A DNA stretch of 64,000 nt. It comes from Ligustrum vulgare. Lineage: Eukaryota; Streptophyta; Magnoliopsida; Lamiales; Oleaceae. The DNA is taken from positions 39,419,241 to 39,483,240 of the forward strand of contig OY743186.1 of the NCBI GenBank assembly GCA_963555705.1, read 5' to 3'. This document shows positions 46,320-58,050 of this stretch, piece by piece; positions within the stretch are counted from its first letter, which is position 1; the number at the start of each line of letters is the position of its first letter. Position numbers and translations under genes: made by a program. Under the pieces are notes generated by a model that searched no databases, was not told where the DNA came from, and was given only the letters and a program-made list of their open reading frames with translations.

Positions 46320-46498
46320 GAATAATGTTATGTATCTTAAGGTTGAGATAAATCTCAACTCAGTTAGCACTCTCCCATTGAAAATTGAAGAGGTGGTCTG
46401 TACATGTGCATGTGCACATAAACACCTCTCCATTCTCTAGTGAATGTGTGGCAATTGAGTTGAGATTTATCTCAACCTTAAAATAAATATCATTATTC
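46320..46498. mobile_element. MULE-like hairpin MITE (179 bp)
   Basis: Long inverted repeats include a perfect 25-bp arm pair (46337-46361 with 46457-46481), and the ends GAATAATG and CATTATTC are mirrored. The 9-bp direct repeat ATTAAAAAA flanks it (46311-46319 and 46499-46507). Confidence 0.75.
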
Positions 46499-46507
46499 AT
46501 TAAAAAA

Positions 46508-48749
46508 ATATATCAACGTACTATTATCCCATGATAGTGTTGGACAAAAGTCCCAAAAGGTTTATTTTCATTTCTTCCTAGATCAAATTGAGTTAGTTTG
46601 ATTCTCGATTCAAGATCAACAACCGACGAATCAAACCTCCTAAATTTTTTACTGCCATGGGTTTATTGAAATGGGTATAATTTGATATACGTGTCATGAT
46701 CCCATGATTTCAAATCTATGAGATAGTTCACATGTAGGGGCATGTTCTTAAATTGGAATTAACTCAAATTTCAAATTCACATTTCACAGCAATTTCTTAG
46801 AATATGGGCAGCATTTTAAAAGGTCGTAGTATTCAAATACTAATTTCATGTAAATAAAACCGTCGAAAATCGTTTTAGTAACATGTAATAATCCATCAAT
46901 ATTATAATATACTATAACAAATTATTTTTTTTATATTACTATTTATATTTCACTGTTTATTTTTTTTAGATATAAAAGAATTATCAGAAGTTACACAATG
47001 GTAAATTAGAAACCTCTGGTAAATCCCCTCATGTAACCAAACAAATTACCTAGTACAGGGATTGATAACCCATTCAATGATTTTGGCACTGGACGTTCTC
47101 AAAATGGGCACTATCGGATCGGGTGAATTCAATAATAATTGAATATTAGCATTCCAGTCTTTTTTCTCCTTCCAGGGCGCCCCATCGGAAAGGAATAAAT
47201 GAGATGCAAAGAAAATTCGTATATGTTTTTGTATTATTATTTACTATTTGATTATTTGAATGCATTGGTGAATGGATTTTATTAGGTAATTTGTAATTTG
47301 AGTTTTTAAATTTAGACTTGTTATCTTTGTAAGTTAAGTAAGCTGAAACTAATCATTTTTTAGATTACTGTTGTGTGTTGTTTTATACATTTAAAAATTG
47401 AATTATGGTACATAATCGAAAATCGAACAGTTGGATCCCAAATTCATTTCATAATTTAATTTTAATTTGACTACACCATTTACAAGATAGTACTTGATAA
47501 TTCTTGGTTCAATTCAATTCTTTTGAAATCGAACCATATCAAACTGTGCCCATGCTTCATCCCACGTAAGTATCTATTATTTAAAGATTTGCTAGAAATT
47601 TGATCATATTTTTATTTTCTATCCTAATAAATTAATTACAGACTTAAAAGATGATTTAATCTCAATAAAGTAGAAAAAACATTATTTGATGGCCATATTA
47701 TAACACATTATTTATAACAAAAAAATCATACCAAAATCAATTTTGCTATACTCATAATAAGTGTGACAATTAGCTTACGTGACACAATCATGTATTTTAA
47801 TACATCACCTCATCTTTTACATCAACAAATATAAATATATAATATTTCCACATCACATAATTGTCATCTTCATTGTCAACATAATTGTGCAAGTAGTGAA
47901 ATTCATACCAAAATTGAATGTTGGATTAATTTTCACCTATAATCTTCAGTAGTATATTAATCTTCAGTAGTATATTAATTATTGAAAGATGTATCACATT
48001 GAGTATAACTGTATATATGTAATAATTATTATGTAGAGTCGTAATCTGTCTCAAATTAATTCATGGTCTAAAAAGGAAAGAAATATAAAAATGAATTTGC
48101 CACTATAAGAAAATTAATAAATTTATTCTGTATGAAAATTAAGCGGGGAGGTTACTTTACACTTTACAGAGAGAGATAGAGAGAATAAATGTGTTAACCA
48201 TCATTGTTTTTTAAAATAATGTTTATTTTTAAAATTTTTTGACAATTATATTTATACCATTCTCTCTTGAACATGTTAAAAAATATTCCCTTTCTTTATC
48301 CTTGTGTGAATTTCGATCAATCTAAGCATTTTCTTCAAATTAGGCAAAACAACAAAAATGCATATATTTACTCACAGTGCGTTCGACGGCCCACTTTTTT
48401 TTTTGGTTTATTAACATGGTTTTTTTATATAATTTTTCAAATTATTTTTTAACCACATACATTTCTTTCTTCAAATTTTAACTACACATTTACCTAGAAA
48501 AAAAAATGTTTATAAGCCAACCCAACATATTGTAAATCTCAAACCATTTAGGCATTTTTGTCAAACTAAGCGAATTTCTAGTTCATTTAGACACTGATAT
48601 TTTCCATCAGCTTTTGCATGAGAGACAATTGTAACGCACCGTTCTTTTACGTAATGATTACAATTTATAAATCAATTTATAAAAAACATAATTTTTCAAA
48701 CTACTTTATAACCACACACATTTTTCTCTCCAATTTTTAACCATATATT
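46508..48749. other. AT-rich intergenic DNA
   Basis: No gene or bounded element recognised. About 48650-48749 is an inverted copy of the AT-rich dispersed repeat (CTACTTTATAACCACACACA, ATTTATAAATCAATTTATAA), cut off by the copia LTR that follows. Confidence 0.5.
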
Positions 48750-49303
48750 TGTTGAAAAATATATTGGTGGCAATTGATTTTCACTTGTGAATGTGAAATT
48801 AATCTCACATTGATTGAAAATTGGGATTTGAAGAGGAGTCTTAAAAGGGATTATAATCTCACATTAGTTAGAAATGAAAAAGTGAGAATAAGTGGATGTT
48901 ATAAATAATAGTTCCATCCCACGTTGAAAAATGGAAAAAATGTGGAAATATTGGGAATGCTTAAATAGTTATCCTACATAAGATAGAAATGAGTTTGTTG
49001 ACCAATTTATATATGGTTAACAATTTGTAAGGCGTAACCATTTGTTGTATAGAGACTCCTTCATGTCCTATGTGCCCGCAAGGGGTGCAAATCTTGGACC
49101 TACTTGGGCTTCGAGCCTTGAACTTGTGTGCGGGCGTGACCTGCGTATACGAATATTAGACCGAACGAGTTAAAAATTGGCAACAAAGTGCAAGCCACGT
49201 TTTGGAATTTTGGATTTTGCAATATTTTTTTTTCTTAAACAGTTTACAAAACTTTTTCAAAACCAGATTTCTAGTGTTCCTTAAGGTCAGTTGATTTATA
49301 TCA
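48750..49303 (+). mobile_element. Putative 5' LTR of a second Ty1/copia element
   Basis: It begins TGTTGAAAAATATATTGG, a typical copia LTR start, in the middle of a dispersed repeat copy, and lies directly before Gag. The end is placed at TATATCA before TTTGGTACTGAT, a degraded version of the tRNA-iMet PBS. No partner LTR is in the window, so the right edge is tentative. Confidence 0.6.
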
Positions 49304-49362
49304 TTTGGTACTGATATTCTATTTGTGTTTTAGAAATAGAAAATACACCTACCAATAACGTT

Positions 49363-50490
49363 GTGGCATCCGGAAATGAAGCAGTTCCTCCAATGGTGCC
49401 TCCTGTGGCTCAAACTGAGGCTATGCTAAGTTCTGATGTTGCTCAAGTAGCGGCTCCCGTAGCACAAGCTGTGGTTAATATGTCAAGTCTAGTTGCTGGC
49501 CCAAGTGGAACTAAGACTGTGGCTCCCATGTCAAGTCTGGCTACTGGTCCAACTGTGACAGTCCCCGTTAATCAAGGGGAAAAGCCAGAGAAACTCAATG
49601 GTTCAAATTTCAAGAGGTGGTAACAAAAAATGTTGTTTTACCTCACGACCTTGAATCTTGCGAGATTCTTGACTGAGAATGCTTCAGTGCTCAAAGAAGG
49701 TGAAGGAGACATTCAAGCAATCAGTGCAGTGGATGCTTGGAAGCATTCTGATTTCCTATGCCGGAATTATGTTATGAACAGCTTGGCTGATTCATTGTAT
49801 AACGTGTATTGCACCATTAAAACAGCTAAGGAATTTTGGGAGTCGTTGGACAAAAAGTATAAAATCGAGGATTCCGGAGCCAAGAAGTTTCTTGTTGGCC
49901 ACTTTTTGGAATACAAAATGGTGGACTCCAAACCTATAATCAATCAAGTACAAGAACTACAAGTAATCTTGCATGAAATTCATTCCGAGGGAATGGTTGT
50001 GAGTGAATCTTTCCAAGTGACTTGCATAATTAAGAAGCTACCTCCTGCATGGAAGGATTTCAAAAATTACCTAAAACACAAGCGAAAGGAAATGAACGTC
50101 GAGGAACTAATTGTTAGACTTCGAATTGAAGAAGACAACAAAAGTTTTGAAAGTTAATCCGGTTATGGTCAAAGCCAATGTTGTAGAGCATGGCCAAAGC
50201 TCCAAAACCAACAAGAACAAGTCTGGGCCATGTAATGGCAAAGGGCCCAAGTTGGTGCCAAAAGGTGGAATATCCAAGAAGAAGTTTCAAGGAAAATGCT
50301 TCAACTGTGACAAGATTGGTCGCAAATCTACGGAGTGCCGCCTGTCGAAGAAGAAAAAGGAAGCAAATGTGGTTGAAGATGTATCTGAAATCAACCTTGC
50401 AGCTGTCATTTTTGAAGTGAACCTGGTGGGTTCAAATCCGAGAGAATGGTGGATAGACACTGGTGCCACCTGACATGTTTGCTTTGACAA
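49363..50490 (+). pseudogene. Ty1/copia Gag and protease start, broken
   Basis: The Gag frame would begin at 49363, but the codon is GTG and not ATG. After a Val/Ala/Pro-rich leader it reads KLNGSNFKRW, then a TAA stop, then the UBN2-type Gag core (49630-50157; SLYNVYCTIKTAKEFWESLDKKY, LPPAWKDFKNYLKHK). A frameshift leads to the zinc knuckle CFNC-x4-R-x4-C, where Arg replaces the metal-binding His, and the protease motif EWWIDTGAT followed by a TGA. Several independent lesions show an old, dead copy. Confidence 0.88.
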
Positions 50491-51033
50491 GGAGATGTTT
50501 AGCAGGTTTGAAGCAATGGATGGGGAGAAGCTGTATATGGGGAATTCAGCTACTTCTAAAATCAAGGGCCATGGAAAGGTGGTTCTAAAAATGACGTCTG
50601 GGAAAGAGCTGATTCTAAACAACGTGCTTTATGTGCCGGATATTCGTAAGAATTTGGTGTCTGGCTCACTGTTGAACAAGCATGGCTTCCATATGGCGTT
50701 TGTGTCAGACAAAGTCATTTTATCTAAGTCTGAAATGTTTGTAGGAAAGGACTATGTTAGTGATGAGCTTTTTAAGCTCAATGTAATGGCTATTAAGCCA
50801 AAAATGAATAACTCTTCCGTTTACTTGCTTGAGTTTTCCAATTTATGGCATGGTAGACTATGATATGTTAATTACGACACTTTGCGTAGACTAATTAACT
50901 TGAATTGCATACCTATACTACAAATTGATAATAAACATAAGTGTGAAACTTGTGTTGAGGTAAAATTGACAAGGTCATCATTTCAATTTGTTGAAAGAAA
51001 AACTGAACCGCTTGATTTAATTCACACCGATGT
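50491..51033 (+). pseudogene. Ty1/copia protease/pre-integrase remnant
   Basis: This continues protease and the GAG-pre-integrase region: NSATSKIKGHGKVVLKMTSG, LYVPDIRKNLVSGSLLNKHG, then LWHGRL-stop and the Cys pair KCETCVEVK with LIHTDV. Integrase core and most of RT are missing: at about 51033 the sequence jumps to the end of RT, an internal deletion of well over 1 kb relative to a normal copia element. Confidence 0.85.
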
Positions 51034-51467
51034 ATGAAATTCAATAATGATGATACTGGCGTGGCTAGAACACCATTAGATACAAGTCAACATCTATCGA
51101 AAAATAGAGACGATGGTATTTCTCAAGTCGAGTACTCTAGAATAATCGGAAGTCTTATGTGCCTAATGAGTTGTACAAGACCAGATATAGCTTACGCAAT
51201 TAGTAAGCTGAGTAGATATACTAGTAATCCAGGATCTAACCCCTGGAAAGGAATAGTAAGAGTACTAAGATACTTGAGATATACTTTTGATTATGGACTG
51301 CACTATACCGGATATCCTGCAGTTATTGAAGGATATACTGATGCTAATTGGATATCTGATATTAAAGACTCAAAGTCTACAAGTGGATTTATGTTCACAC
51401 TAGGAGGTGCAGCTATATCATGAAAATCTTCTAAACACACAGTTATTGCAAGATCTACCATGGAATA
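51034..51467 (+). pseudogene. Ty1/copia RT end and RNase H, left part
   Basis: It encodes [20 protein letters not shown] (end of RT) and the RNase H start with YTDANWISD and [15 protein letters not shown] (51421-51423) replaces the usual Trp after AAIS. The reading then runs through KSSKHTVIARSTME and is cut by a foreign LTR at 51468; it resumes at 63422. Confidence 0.88.
51463..51467. repeat. Target site duplication GAATA (left)
   Basis: GAATA is repeated at 63422-63426, immediately after the LTR end. Removing 51468-63426 restores the copia RNase H reading ARSTMEYEFIALDKCGEE. Confidence 0.95.
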
Positions 51468-53337
51468 TGTAACGCCCCGAATTCCGGCGGAGCCCGGGAC
51501 GCCACTTCGTCCTTTAAATATGATTTTATTGCGGAAATAATTAAAAATTTCAAACATCATATTTATTATTTGAAACCTTTGAAAACAACATCTTTGCGGA
51601 AGGAATGAATTTATAGAACATCACATCCATTGTAAGTTTCAACTTCAAATAAAACATTTCTAAAATATGATTTTATTTCGAAAAAATCAATTTAATTCAA
51701 AACATCACGTTCATTATTTGAAACATCAGCGGAAACTTAATTACTTTAAACATAGAACAATTCATAAAAATTAAATCTCAATTATAAAATTAACGATAAA
51801 TAATTTAACCAGTGACATTCATAAACTTTGTCTAATAACATCATCATTTATTAAATTTTCCACCGCTGCCATTTCATTCGCCACCTTCTCCGAGATCTGC
51901 AAAAATTGTTAAAATAGTGGAATGAGTATTTCGAAAAATACTCAGTAGACTCATCGCCAGTAATTAATTTACAGAATAATTGAACACGTAATTATGCAAT
52001 CATATAGTGTCATCATCATCATATTCTTGGGCTATTTTATTTTCAAAATCAAGGCTCGTAAAATCATAGGGTGTGGGTAGTCTCGTCTCGTGCACTTAAG
52101 GCACATAAGTTATGCATAACATCATCATTTATCATCTTATCTCATAAGAGATATTCTTTCTCGTCTCATGCATCAAAGCACGTAAATCACGTAATTTCAC
52201 ATAAGACATGCAATTATAATTTAAACTAATTAGTGGGGGCGAGTCTACCTCAAATCACGAGTTTGAAAGTTGAGCAAAAGAGTTCACGTTGTTCTTCTAA
52301 ATGTCCAAGCGCCTCGTCCAGCATAACTTAAAATAATAAATCCAACTTAATACTTTAAAACTGATTTAAATGACTTTGAACTTTAGGGACTGAAATGGTT
52401 ATTTTAAAACTTGGGGGACTAAAATGAATACTTTGAAAGTTGAGGGACTAAAATGTAAATTTTCTATAAGTTGGGTTGAAGCTCAAAACGAATAAAAAAA
52501 TATAGTGGCTGAAATAAGAAATTTTAAAACTGAAGGGACTGTTTTAAACTATTTTAAAACTTGATGGACTGAAATAGATAACTTGTAAAACTTGGGCTTA
52601 AAATCAAATGAATTTAATCTATAGGGGCTGAAATAAAATGGGTTTGATACTTAGGGGCCAAAATAATAACTTTTGAAACTTAAAGTAAGATTTAAAACAT
52701 TTAAAGCTGTAGGGACTGAAATAAATCATTTTGGAACTTGGGGGACTAATAGGCAAATTTTTGAAAATCAAAATATAAACAATATTATATAAAATCTTCC
52801 TCTCTCTCTCATCATTTACAACAGAGAAGAGAGGCGGTAGGGAGAGCGATGAGGGAGGCTCTGGCCTCCTCTCGGTCGCGACAACCGGCCAATAGCCGGC
52901 GAAGGCGCCGCCGGCCCGTAGAGGCGTCGAGTGCGGTAAGGGTGGAAATGGCCCTTGGGCGAATTTGGTATAAAAATCGAAGGTAAACCGAGTCTGGCAG
53001 TTTAAATTTGGGCTATTGTTTTCTGTGAAAATCGAGGCTGATGGTGATAGCGGTTTTGGGACTGCGATTCTCCGGCGAAGAGACCACTGGTGGTTGAGGT
53101 AAGTGATGGGCTTAGTTAAATATTTAGCTCTTGGTTGTTTGGTGTGATTTTGGGAGGTGGATTTAGAAGTGGCGGTAGGCGGTCTTGGGGTGGCTGAAAT
53201 TTGAGTTGGCTCATTATGGCGTATGGTATCTGATTGTTGCAGTGGCGGACGGTGGTGGTGGTTTGATGCTATAGATTTGAACGGTGGTTCGAGGCTTGGG
53301 TGAAGTTCGGTTTCGAGGTTGAATGTGGCGGTGTTTT
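51468..53337 (-). mobile_element. Solo LTR B, left part
   Basis: It starts TGTAACGCCCCG on the plus strand. With 62310-63421 it forms one LTR of about 2.98 kb ending GGTCGCTACA, the same end as the LOG-carrying element's LTR, so a related Ty3/gypsy family is likely, probably in minus orientation. A cluster of GGGACTRAAAT words spaced irregularly at about 30-60 bp lies at 52385-52755. A 247-codon minus-strand frame (52619-53362) crosses into the next element and is not considered a gene. Confidence 0.8.
52385..52755. repeat. Degenerate GGGACTRAAAT repeat cluster in LTR B
   Basis: The words GGGACTGAAAT and GGGACTAAAATG, each followed by a T/A-rich stretch with AAAACTT, recur about eight times with irregular spacing. 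Confidence 0.7.
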
Positions 53338-55406
53338 TGTGACGACCCGAATTTTCGACCATTCGAGTGCCACTAAAAGTGACTCATATCATATTATCGA
53401 GACTTAAATAGTAATGTAAAATTATTCAAAAGAATAATTAGAATCCCATAATTTAATTTGTGAATAAAAATAGAACATAATTTTCTTACATAAAGTTCAA
53501 CATAATTATCTCATCAATCTTAACCACTTTTGCCACTTCCATGTTGACCGCCTCGAACCTTCAATTATCTGAAAATGGTAAATATCGTGGAGTGAGATTT
53601 ATAAAATCCCAGTAAGTATACCAAGCATAATTTTCTTTTGAAAGCATATGGATCATTTTCATAACATAGGATAGGATCGAAATCCTCATAAACATAGAGA
53701 GACACAAGAATTTTACCGAACTTAGATGACAAGAATTCTTATGTGTAGCGCTACTAAACTCCGGTCCCCTTAGCATAATCATAAACATATCATATGGGAC
53801 CAATAGCAATCTTGTGAGATTGATTTCATAGCAATGATCCAAACATTTTCGTAAAAACATAAGGTATATCTAATTTTCATAAAAACATACTTACTTTTCT
53901 TAAAAATATAAGGTATTTTACTTTTCATAAAAACATACTTACTTTTCTTAAAAACATAAGGTGTATTTACCTTTCATAAAAACATACTTACTTTTCATAA
54001 AAACATAAGGTAATACCTTTCATAAAAACATACTTACTTTTCATAAAAACTTAAAGTATATTTACATTTCATAACAACATACTTAATTTTCATAAAAACA
54101 TAAGATATACTTACCTTTTAAAAGATTAAAATGAAGTGTAGTAGTAAATGGACCAAAACTTTCTTGACCACCTTGAATTTCTCTTACTTGTGGATTTTGT
54201 CAAGAGGTTGGAAATAAGTGTATATGTGTAGAGTTGTGTGTAAAAGAGATGGGTTTAAATAGATGTATAAAGTTGGCATATTGTAAACATAATCATTCAA
54301 TTCTATTAATTTTAACACATCATTTTCTTAAAGTAAAGCACCATTCATATACTTTTCCATATTTATACAAATAATATGCTCTTCATGATTATATATAATG
54401 GAGTCTATCAATCATTCATATACTTTTCCATATTTATACAATTATTATGCTCTTCATGATTATATATAATGGAGTATATAAATCATTCATATACTTTTCC
54501 ATATTTATACAAATATTATGCTCTTCATGATTACATATAATGGAGTCTTATCAATCATTCATATACTTTTCCATATTTATACAAATATTATGCTCTTCAT
54601 GATTATATATAATGGAGTATATAATTCATTCATATACTTTTCCATATTTATACAAATATTATGCTCTTCATGATTACATATAATGGAGTCTATCAACCAT
54701 TCATATACTTTTCCATATTTATACAATTATTATGCTCTTCATGTTTATATATAATGGAGTATATAATTCATTCATATACTTTTCCATATTTATACAATTA
54801 TTATGCTCTTCATGTTTATATATAATGGAGTATATAATTCATTCATATACTTTTCCATATTTATACAAATATTATGCTCTTCATGATTACATATAATGGA
54901 GTCTATCAATCATTCATATACTTTTCCATATTTATACAAATATTATGCTCTTCATGTTTATATATAATGGAGTATATAATTCATTCATATACTTTTCCAT
55001 ATTTATACAAATATTATGCTCTTCATGATTACATATAATGGAGTCTATCAACCATTCATATACTTTTCCATATTTATTAAATTAAGATTCTCATAATTAT
55101 TATATATAATGGAACCTCTCATGCTTGCATATATTTTCTTAATTTCAATAATAAAAATAATTTTTGTATAAATAAATATTGGGATAACATTGAATTAAGT
55201 ACTTGGACTTAATATACTTTAAATCAAGAGAATGGAGATATTTTTAGAAATTCGGAATTTAATTTAAAATCGAACGATCTCGATTATTTCTTGACTTGGC
55301 TATACGAATACGTCACGGCGTTACTTAATAAAAATGGGTGAAATAGTAGCGACACGATTTTCTATTAAAATAATTATTAATCGCGTAAAAATTCTTGGTC
55401 GCTACA
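53338..55406 (-). mobile_element. LTR 4 (third LOG-carrying element)
   Basis: This 2,069-bp LTR lies next to the PPT and is therefore the 3' LTR on the minus strand. Flanked by GTTTT at 53333-53337, matching 62305-62309. Nearly identical to LTR 5 (one change seen near 55214 versus 62112), so this insertion is recent. It differs from LTRs 1-3 in array length and many bases. Confidence 0.93.
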
Positions 55407-56278
55407 AACTTACCCCCTTAAAATAATTTCGTCCTCGAAATAAAACTTACTTGATCTTATGATTTCTGAACACTTAATCAGAATCTCTTCTCTTCTTTCT
55501 CTTAGTAATCTCATCATTATAATATCTAACCCACTGGACTTTTACTAAATGAATCTCTTTGTTTTCTTAAGAACATGTATTTTTCTTATCAATAATAGAC
55601 ATATGTGTCTACTCATAAATTCTAACTCAAAATGAAAATTTCCAATCGTATGTGATATTTCATCATATCTTGTAGTACTCATGTAACCTGTCACTTATCA
55701 TAGTATCATGTAACCTCAAATATTCGTATTAATATCTCTAAAATTTCAATAAATCTTTACTAACATATCATACCATAATAATTTGTCATTTCTTCTTATC
55801 ACCAAATATCCCAAAATAATTAAAACGATTACCTGAATATTCTCTATGTAATATATCCAAACATGTTATTCACATATCAACATAATCATCAGTTTATCTT
55901 TCCAATATTTGTAACCCAAAATTTCCGCAAAATTCAATAAACAAATATCTCCCAAATAATTAAAATTCTTAACTCAAATATCATAACATTTCCCGTAAGG
56001 TATTCCTTTCACTTGTACAAACTTATTAATCCTGATTCAATACAGTCCTTATTTCACTTTCACGTATCCCCGTATTATTTCTATACCTTGATTATTATAT
56101 CAAAATATCAGTACCCAAAAATCCAAGAAAATATTCCATATCTCAAATCCCGTCATCATCAAATCTTCCTTTTATCAAGAAAGTAAACGGCGCATAAACT
56201 CTTGTTCCCTCTTTTCCATTATTCTATTCCGCGCTTTCTTGCTGGAATCAATATCACGCGGATTCCCTCCGATCCTTA

Positions 56279-56878
56279 ATGCTTTTAAATAGTTCATGCT
56301 GGGAAGAGGTTAGATCCATCAAAAACATGGATATCATTCTTACAAACATTCGCAAGTATTATTCTAGTCTTCCAATGAATGATCTGAAGAAAATTTATCG
56401 AATAAGACTCGAAAGATTGAGGTTGCTGATGGCTCATGGTGTTTCAGAAGATGTTCGCTGGTTGATCGAAGCAAAGGTTCGACTATCTGGTGAATTACCT
56501 ATGACATTTCCAAAGCACATGCCTGGTTTAGGCAAAAGCACCTTCGCAAAGAAACGAAGAGCAAAAAGGCTGAATGGTTGCTACAAATGTGCTCGTTGGA
56601 ACTGTGATACTCGTTGCAAAACAGTAGGATATTCTTCTACTAATCGGGATGATAAAATCAAATTCATAAAGGGTGGACTGAGTAAGGAGTCTTTGGATGA
56701 TATTCGACTGACTCTTGAGACGCACCCAAGTGGTTATGTGCAACGTGAACTTCTCTCCTTATACGCTCAGTTTAACGAGGACAAAAATCGTTATAGTCTC
56801 CAAAATATAATAGCAAAAGATCCTGTTTGCCAGTCTGTTTTACAAAATGAGGCTTCTGGCAGTTCAACAATGATATAA
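56279..56878 (+). CDS. Basic Cys-finger protein, Betaflexiviridae nucleic-acid-binding-protein-like, copy 3
   Basis: The protein is 199 aa and differs from copies 1 and 2 at two residues only (I30S and R37K), both outside the basic tract (83-97) and the four cysteines (101, 104, 109, 113). The frame is open despite residence in a separately inserted element. M17 is again an alternative start. Three nucleotide changes were seen in 600 bp (one silent, two replacing), too few to judge selection. Confidence 0.6.
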   Translation: MLLNSSCWEEVRSIKNMDIILTNIRKYYSSLPMNDLKKIYRIRLERLRLLMAHGVSEDVRWLIEAKVRLSGELPMTFPKHMPGLGKSTFAKKRRAKRLNGCYKCARWNCDTRCKTVGYSSTNRDDKIKFIKGGLSKESLDDIRLTLETHPSGYVQRELLSLYAQFNEDKNRYSLQNIIAKDPVCQSVLQNEASGSSTMI

Positions 56879-57091
56879 GGTAAATCTCTTGATACACATT
56901 TAAAATATTTTGCTGTTTTCTTTCACGCGTTTTGGAAATAAAATATATTTTCCTTTCTCGAGTTTTGATAAAGCTGGAAATAAATCACCGAAAGGTGATA
57001 TCTTTGGTAAAACAGTCAAAAGTTGGCCGATTTTGTCAAAAGTAAATCTTTACTTTTTCATAATCAATCAAAAACAGTAAATTTTTCCGGC

Positions 57092-57100
57092 TTTAAATAG
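57092..57100 (+). promoter_or_regulatory. TATA-like sequence upstream of LOG, copy 3
   Basis: TTTAAATAG, 75 bp before the LOG ATG, as in copies 1 and 2. Confidence 0.45.
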
Positions 57101-57174
57101 TCAAACATATTTCATAGTTCAGGCATCCCAAAATCACATCTTCTTCGTAAGTTTTCTCTTCTATACTATCAAAG

Positions 57175-57828
57175 ATGGAAGCACCAAAACTTCGACAGAT
57201 CAAAACTATTTGTGTATTTTGTGGATCAAAAGTGGGGAAAGGCTTCAGTTATCTAGAAGCGGCCGTAGATCTTGGAAAGAAACTGGGGGAAAAAGGTATC
57301 ACTCTTGTGTATGGGGGTGGTAGCAGTGGTCTAATGGGTTGTGTTTCCCAATCTGCTCTTGCAGAGAAATCAAAAGTAATCGGTGTCATACCTGTCCCTT
57401 TGGTAGATGTTGCAGGCAAAACACGAGGGCATGAAGTTCAAACATTATCCATCCATGAACGCATAACTTGTATGCTATATGGTTCTGATGCCTTTATAGC
57501 CCTGCCCGGAGGTTTTGGTACCTTAGAAGAAATCTTTAACATTACCTCGTGGGCTCAACTAGATCTCCATACTAAGCCTATTGGGCTTCTGAATGTTAAC
57601 AATTTCTTTGATGGTTTGTTAACCTTTCTTGATTATGCTGTGGAACAGGGATTCATCTCTCCATTTTCCAGAAGGCTCCTTATTTCTGCTCCTACTATTG
57701 ATGAACTACTGGATAAGCTGCAGTCATATATCTCAATACAAGATCCAGCAGGGGTTAAGATAGATTGGTCGCAAGGAAGGGGAATCAAGCGAAAATGGAG
57801 TCCGGTTAATGTAAACTTAACTTTATGA
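57175..57828 (+). CDS. LOG-like: LOG-type cytokinin riboside 5'-monophosphate phosphoribohydrolase, copy 3
   Basis: The protein is 217 aa with the same motifs as copy 1 (GGGSSGLMG 47-55, HER 94-96, PGGFGTLEE 111-119). It differs at four residues: E37K, Y56C, H73P and M156V. Pro at 73 gives GVIPVPL, which fits the LOG family (GVIP is usual), so this copy probably keeps the ancestral state at that site. Six nucleotide changes from copy 1 were seen (four replacing, two silent). The frame is intronless and fully open. It lies in the youngest insertion of the nest. Confidence 0.92.
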   Translation: MEAPKLRQIKTICVFCGSKVGKGFSYLEAAVDLGKKLGEKGITLVYGGGSSGLMGCVSQSALAEKSKVIGVIPVPLVDVAGKTRGHEVQTLSIHERITCMLYGSDAFIALPGGFGTLEEIFNITSWAQLDLHTKPIGLLNVNNFFDGLLTFLDYAVEQGFISPFSRRLLISAPTIDELLDKLQSYISIQDPAGVKIDWSQGRGIKRKWSPVNVNLTL

Positions 57829-57838
57829 ATCTTAGAAT

Positions 57839-58050
57839 AGGTGGGGGTAGAGTACGGAGTATTCTTACTCTCGAGACACCCCTCTAATTTCCTAGGATTT
57901 CCTTAATGTTTAAATCTTGTGTGTACCTCAAAGGTTCCAGGTGGTAGATTACGGAGTATTCTTACTCTCGAAACACACCTCTTTGAAGGTTTCTTTATTT
58001 CCTCAAAAGGTCAGAGGTGGTAGGATACGGCTACTCCGGAAACACATCTC
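57839..58050 (+). other. Three hairpin-forming repeats downstream of LOG, copy 3
   Basis: Same three units as at 12637-12849, one base shorter between units 1 and 2. The stems are unchanged. Confidence 0.6.

Noticed and set aside
52619..53362. 247-codon minus-strand frame rich in Pro/Ser/His
   Set aside because: It crosses the junction between LTR B and the nested element and has no domain; it is an LTR composition effect.
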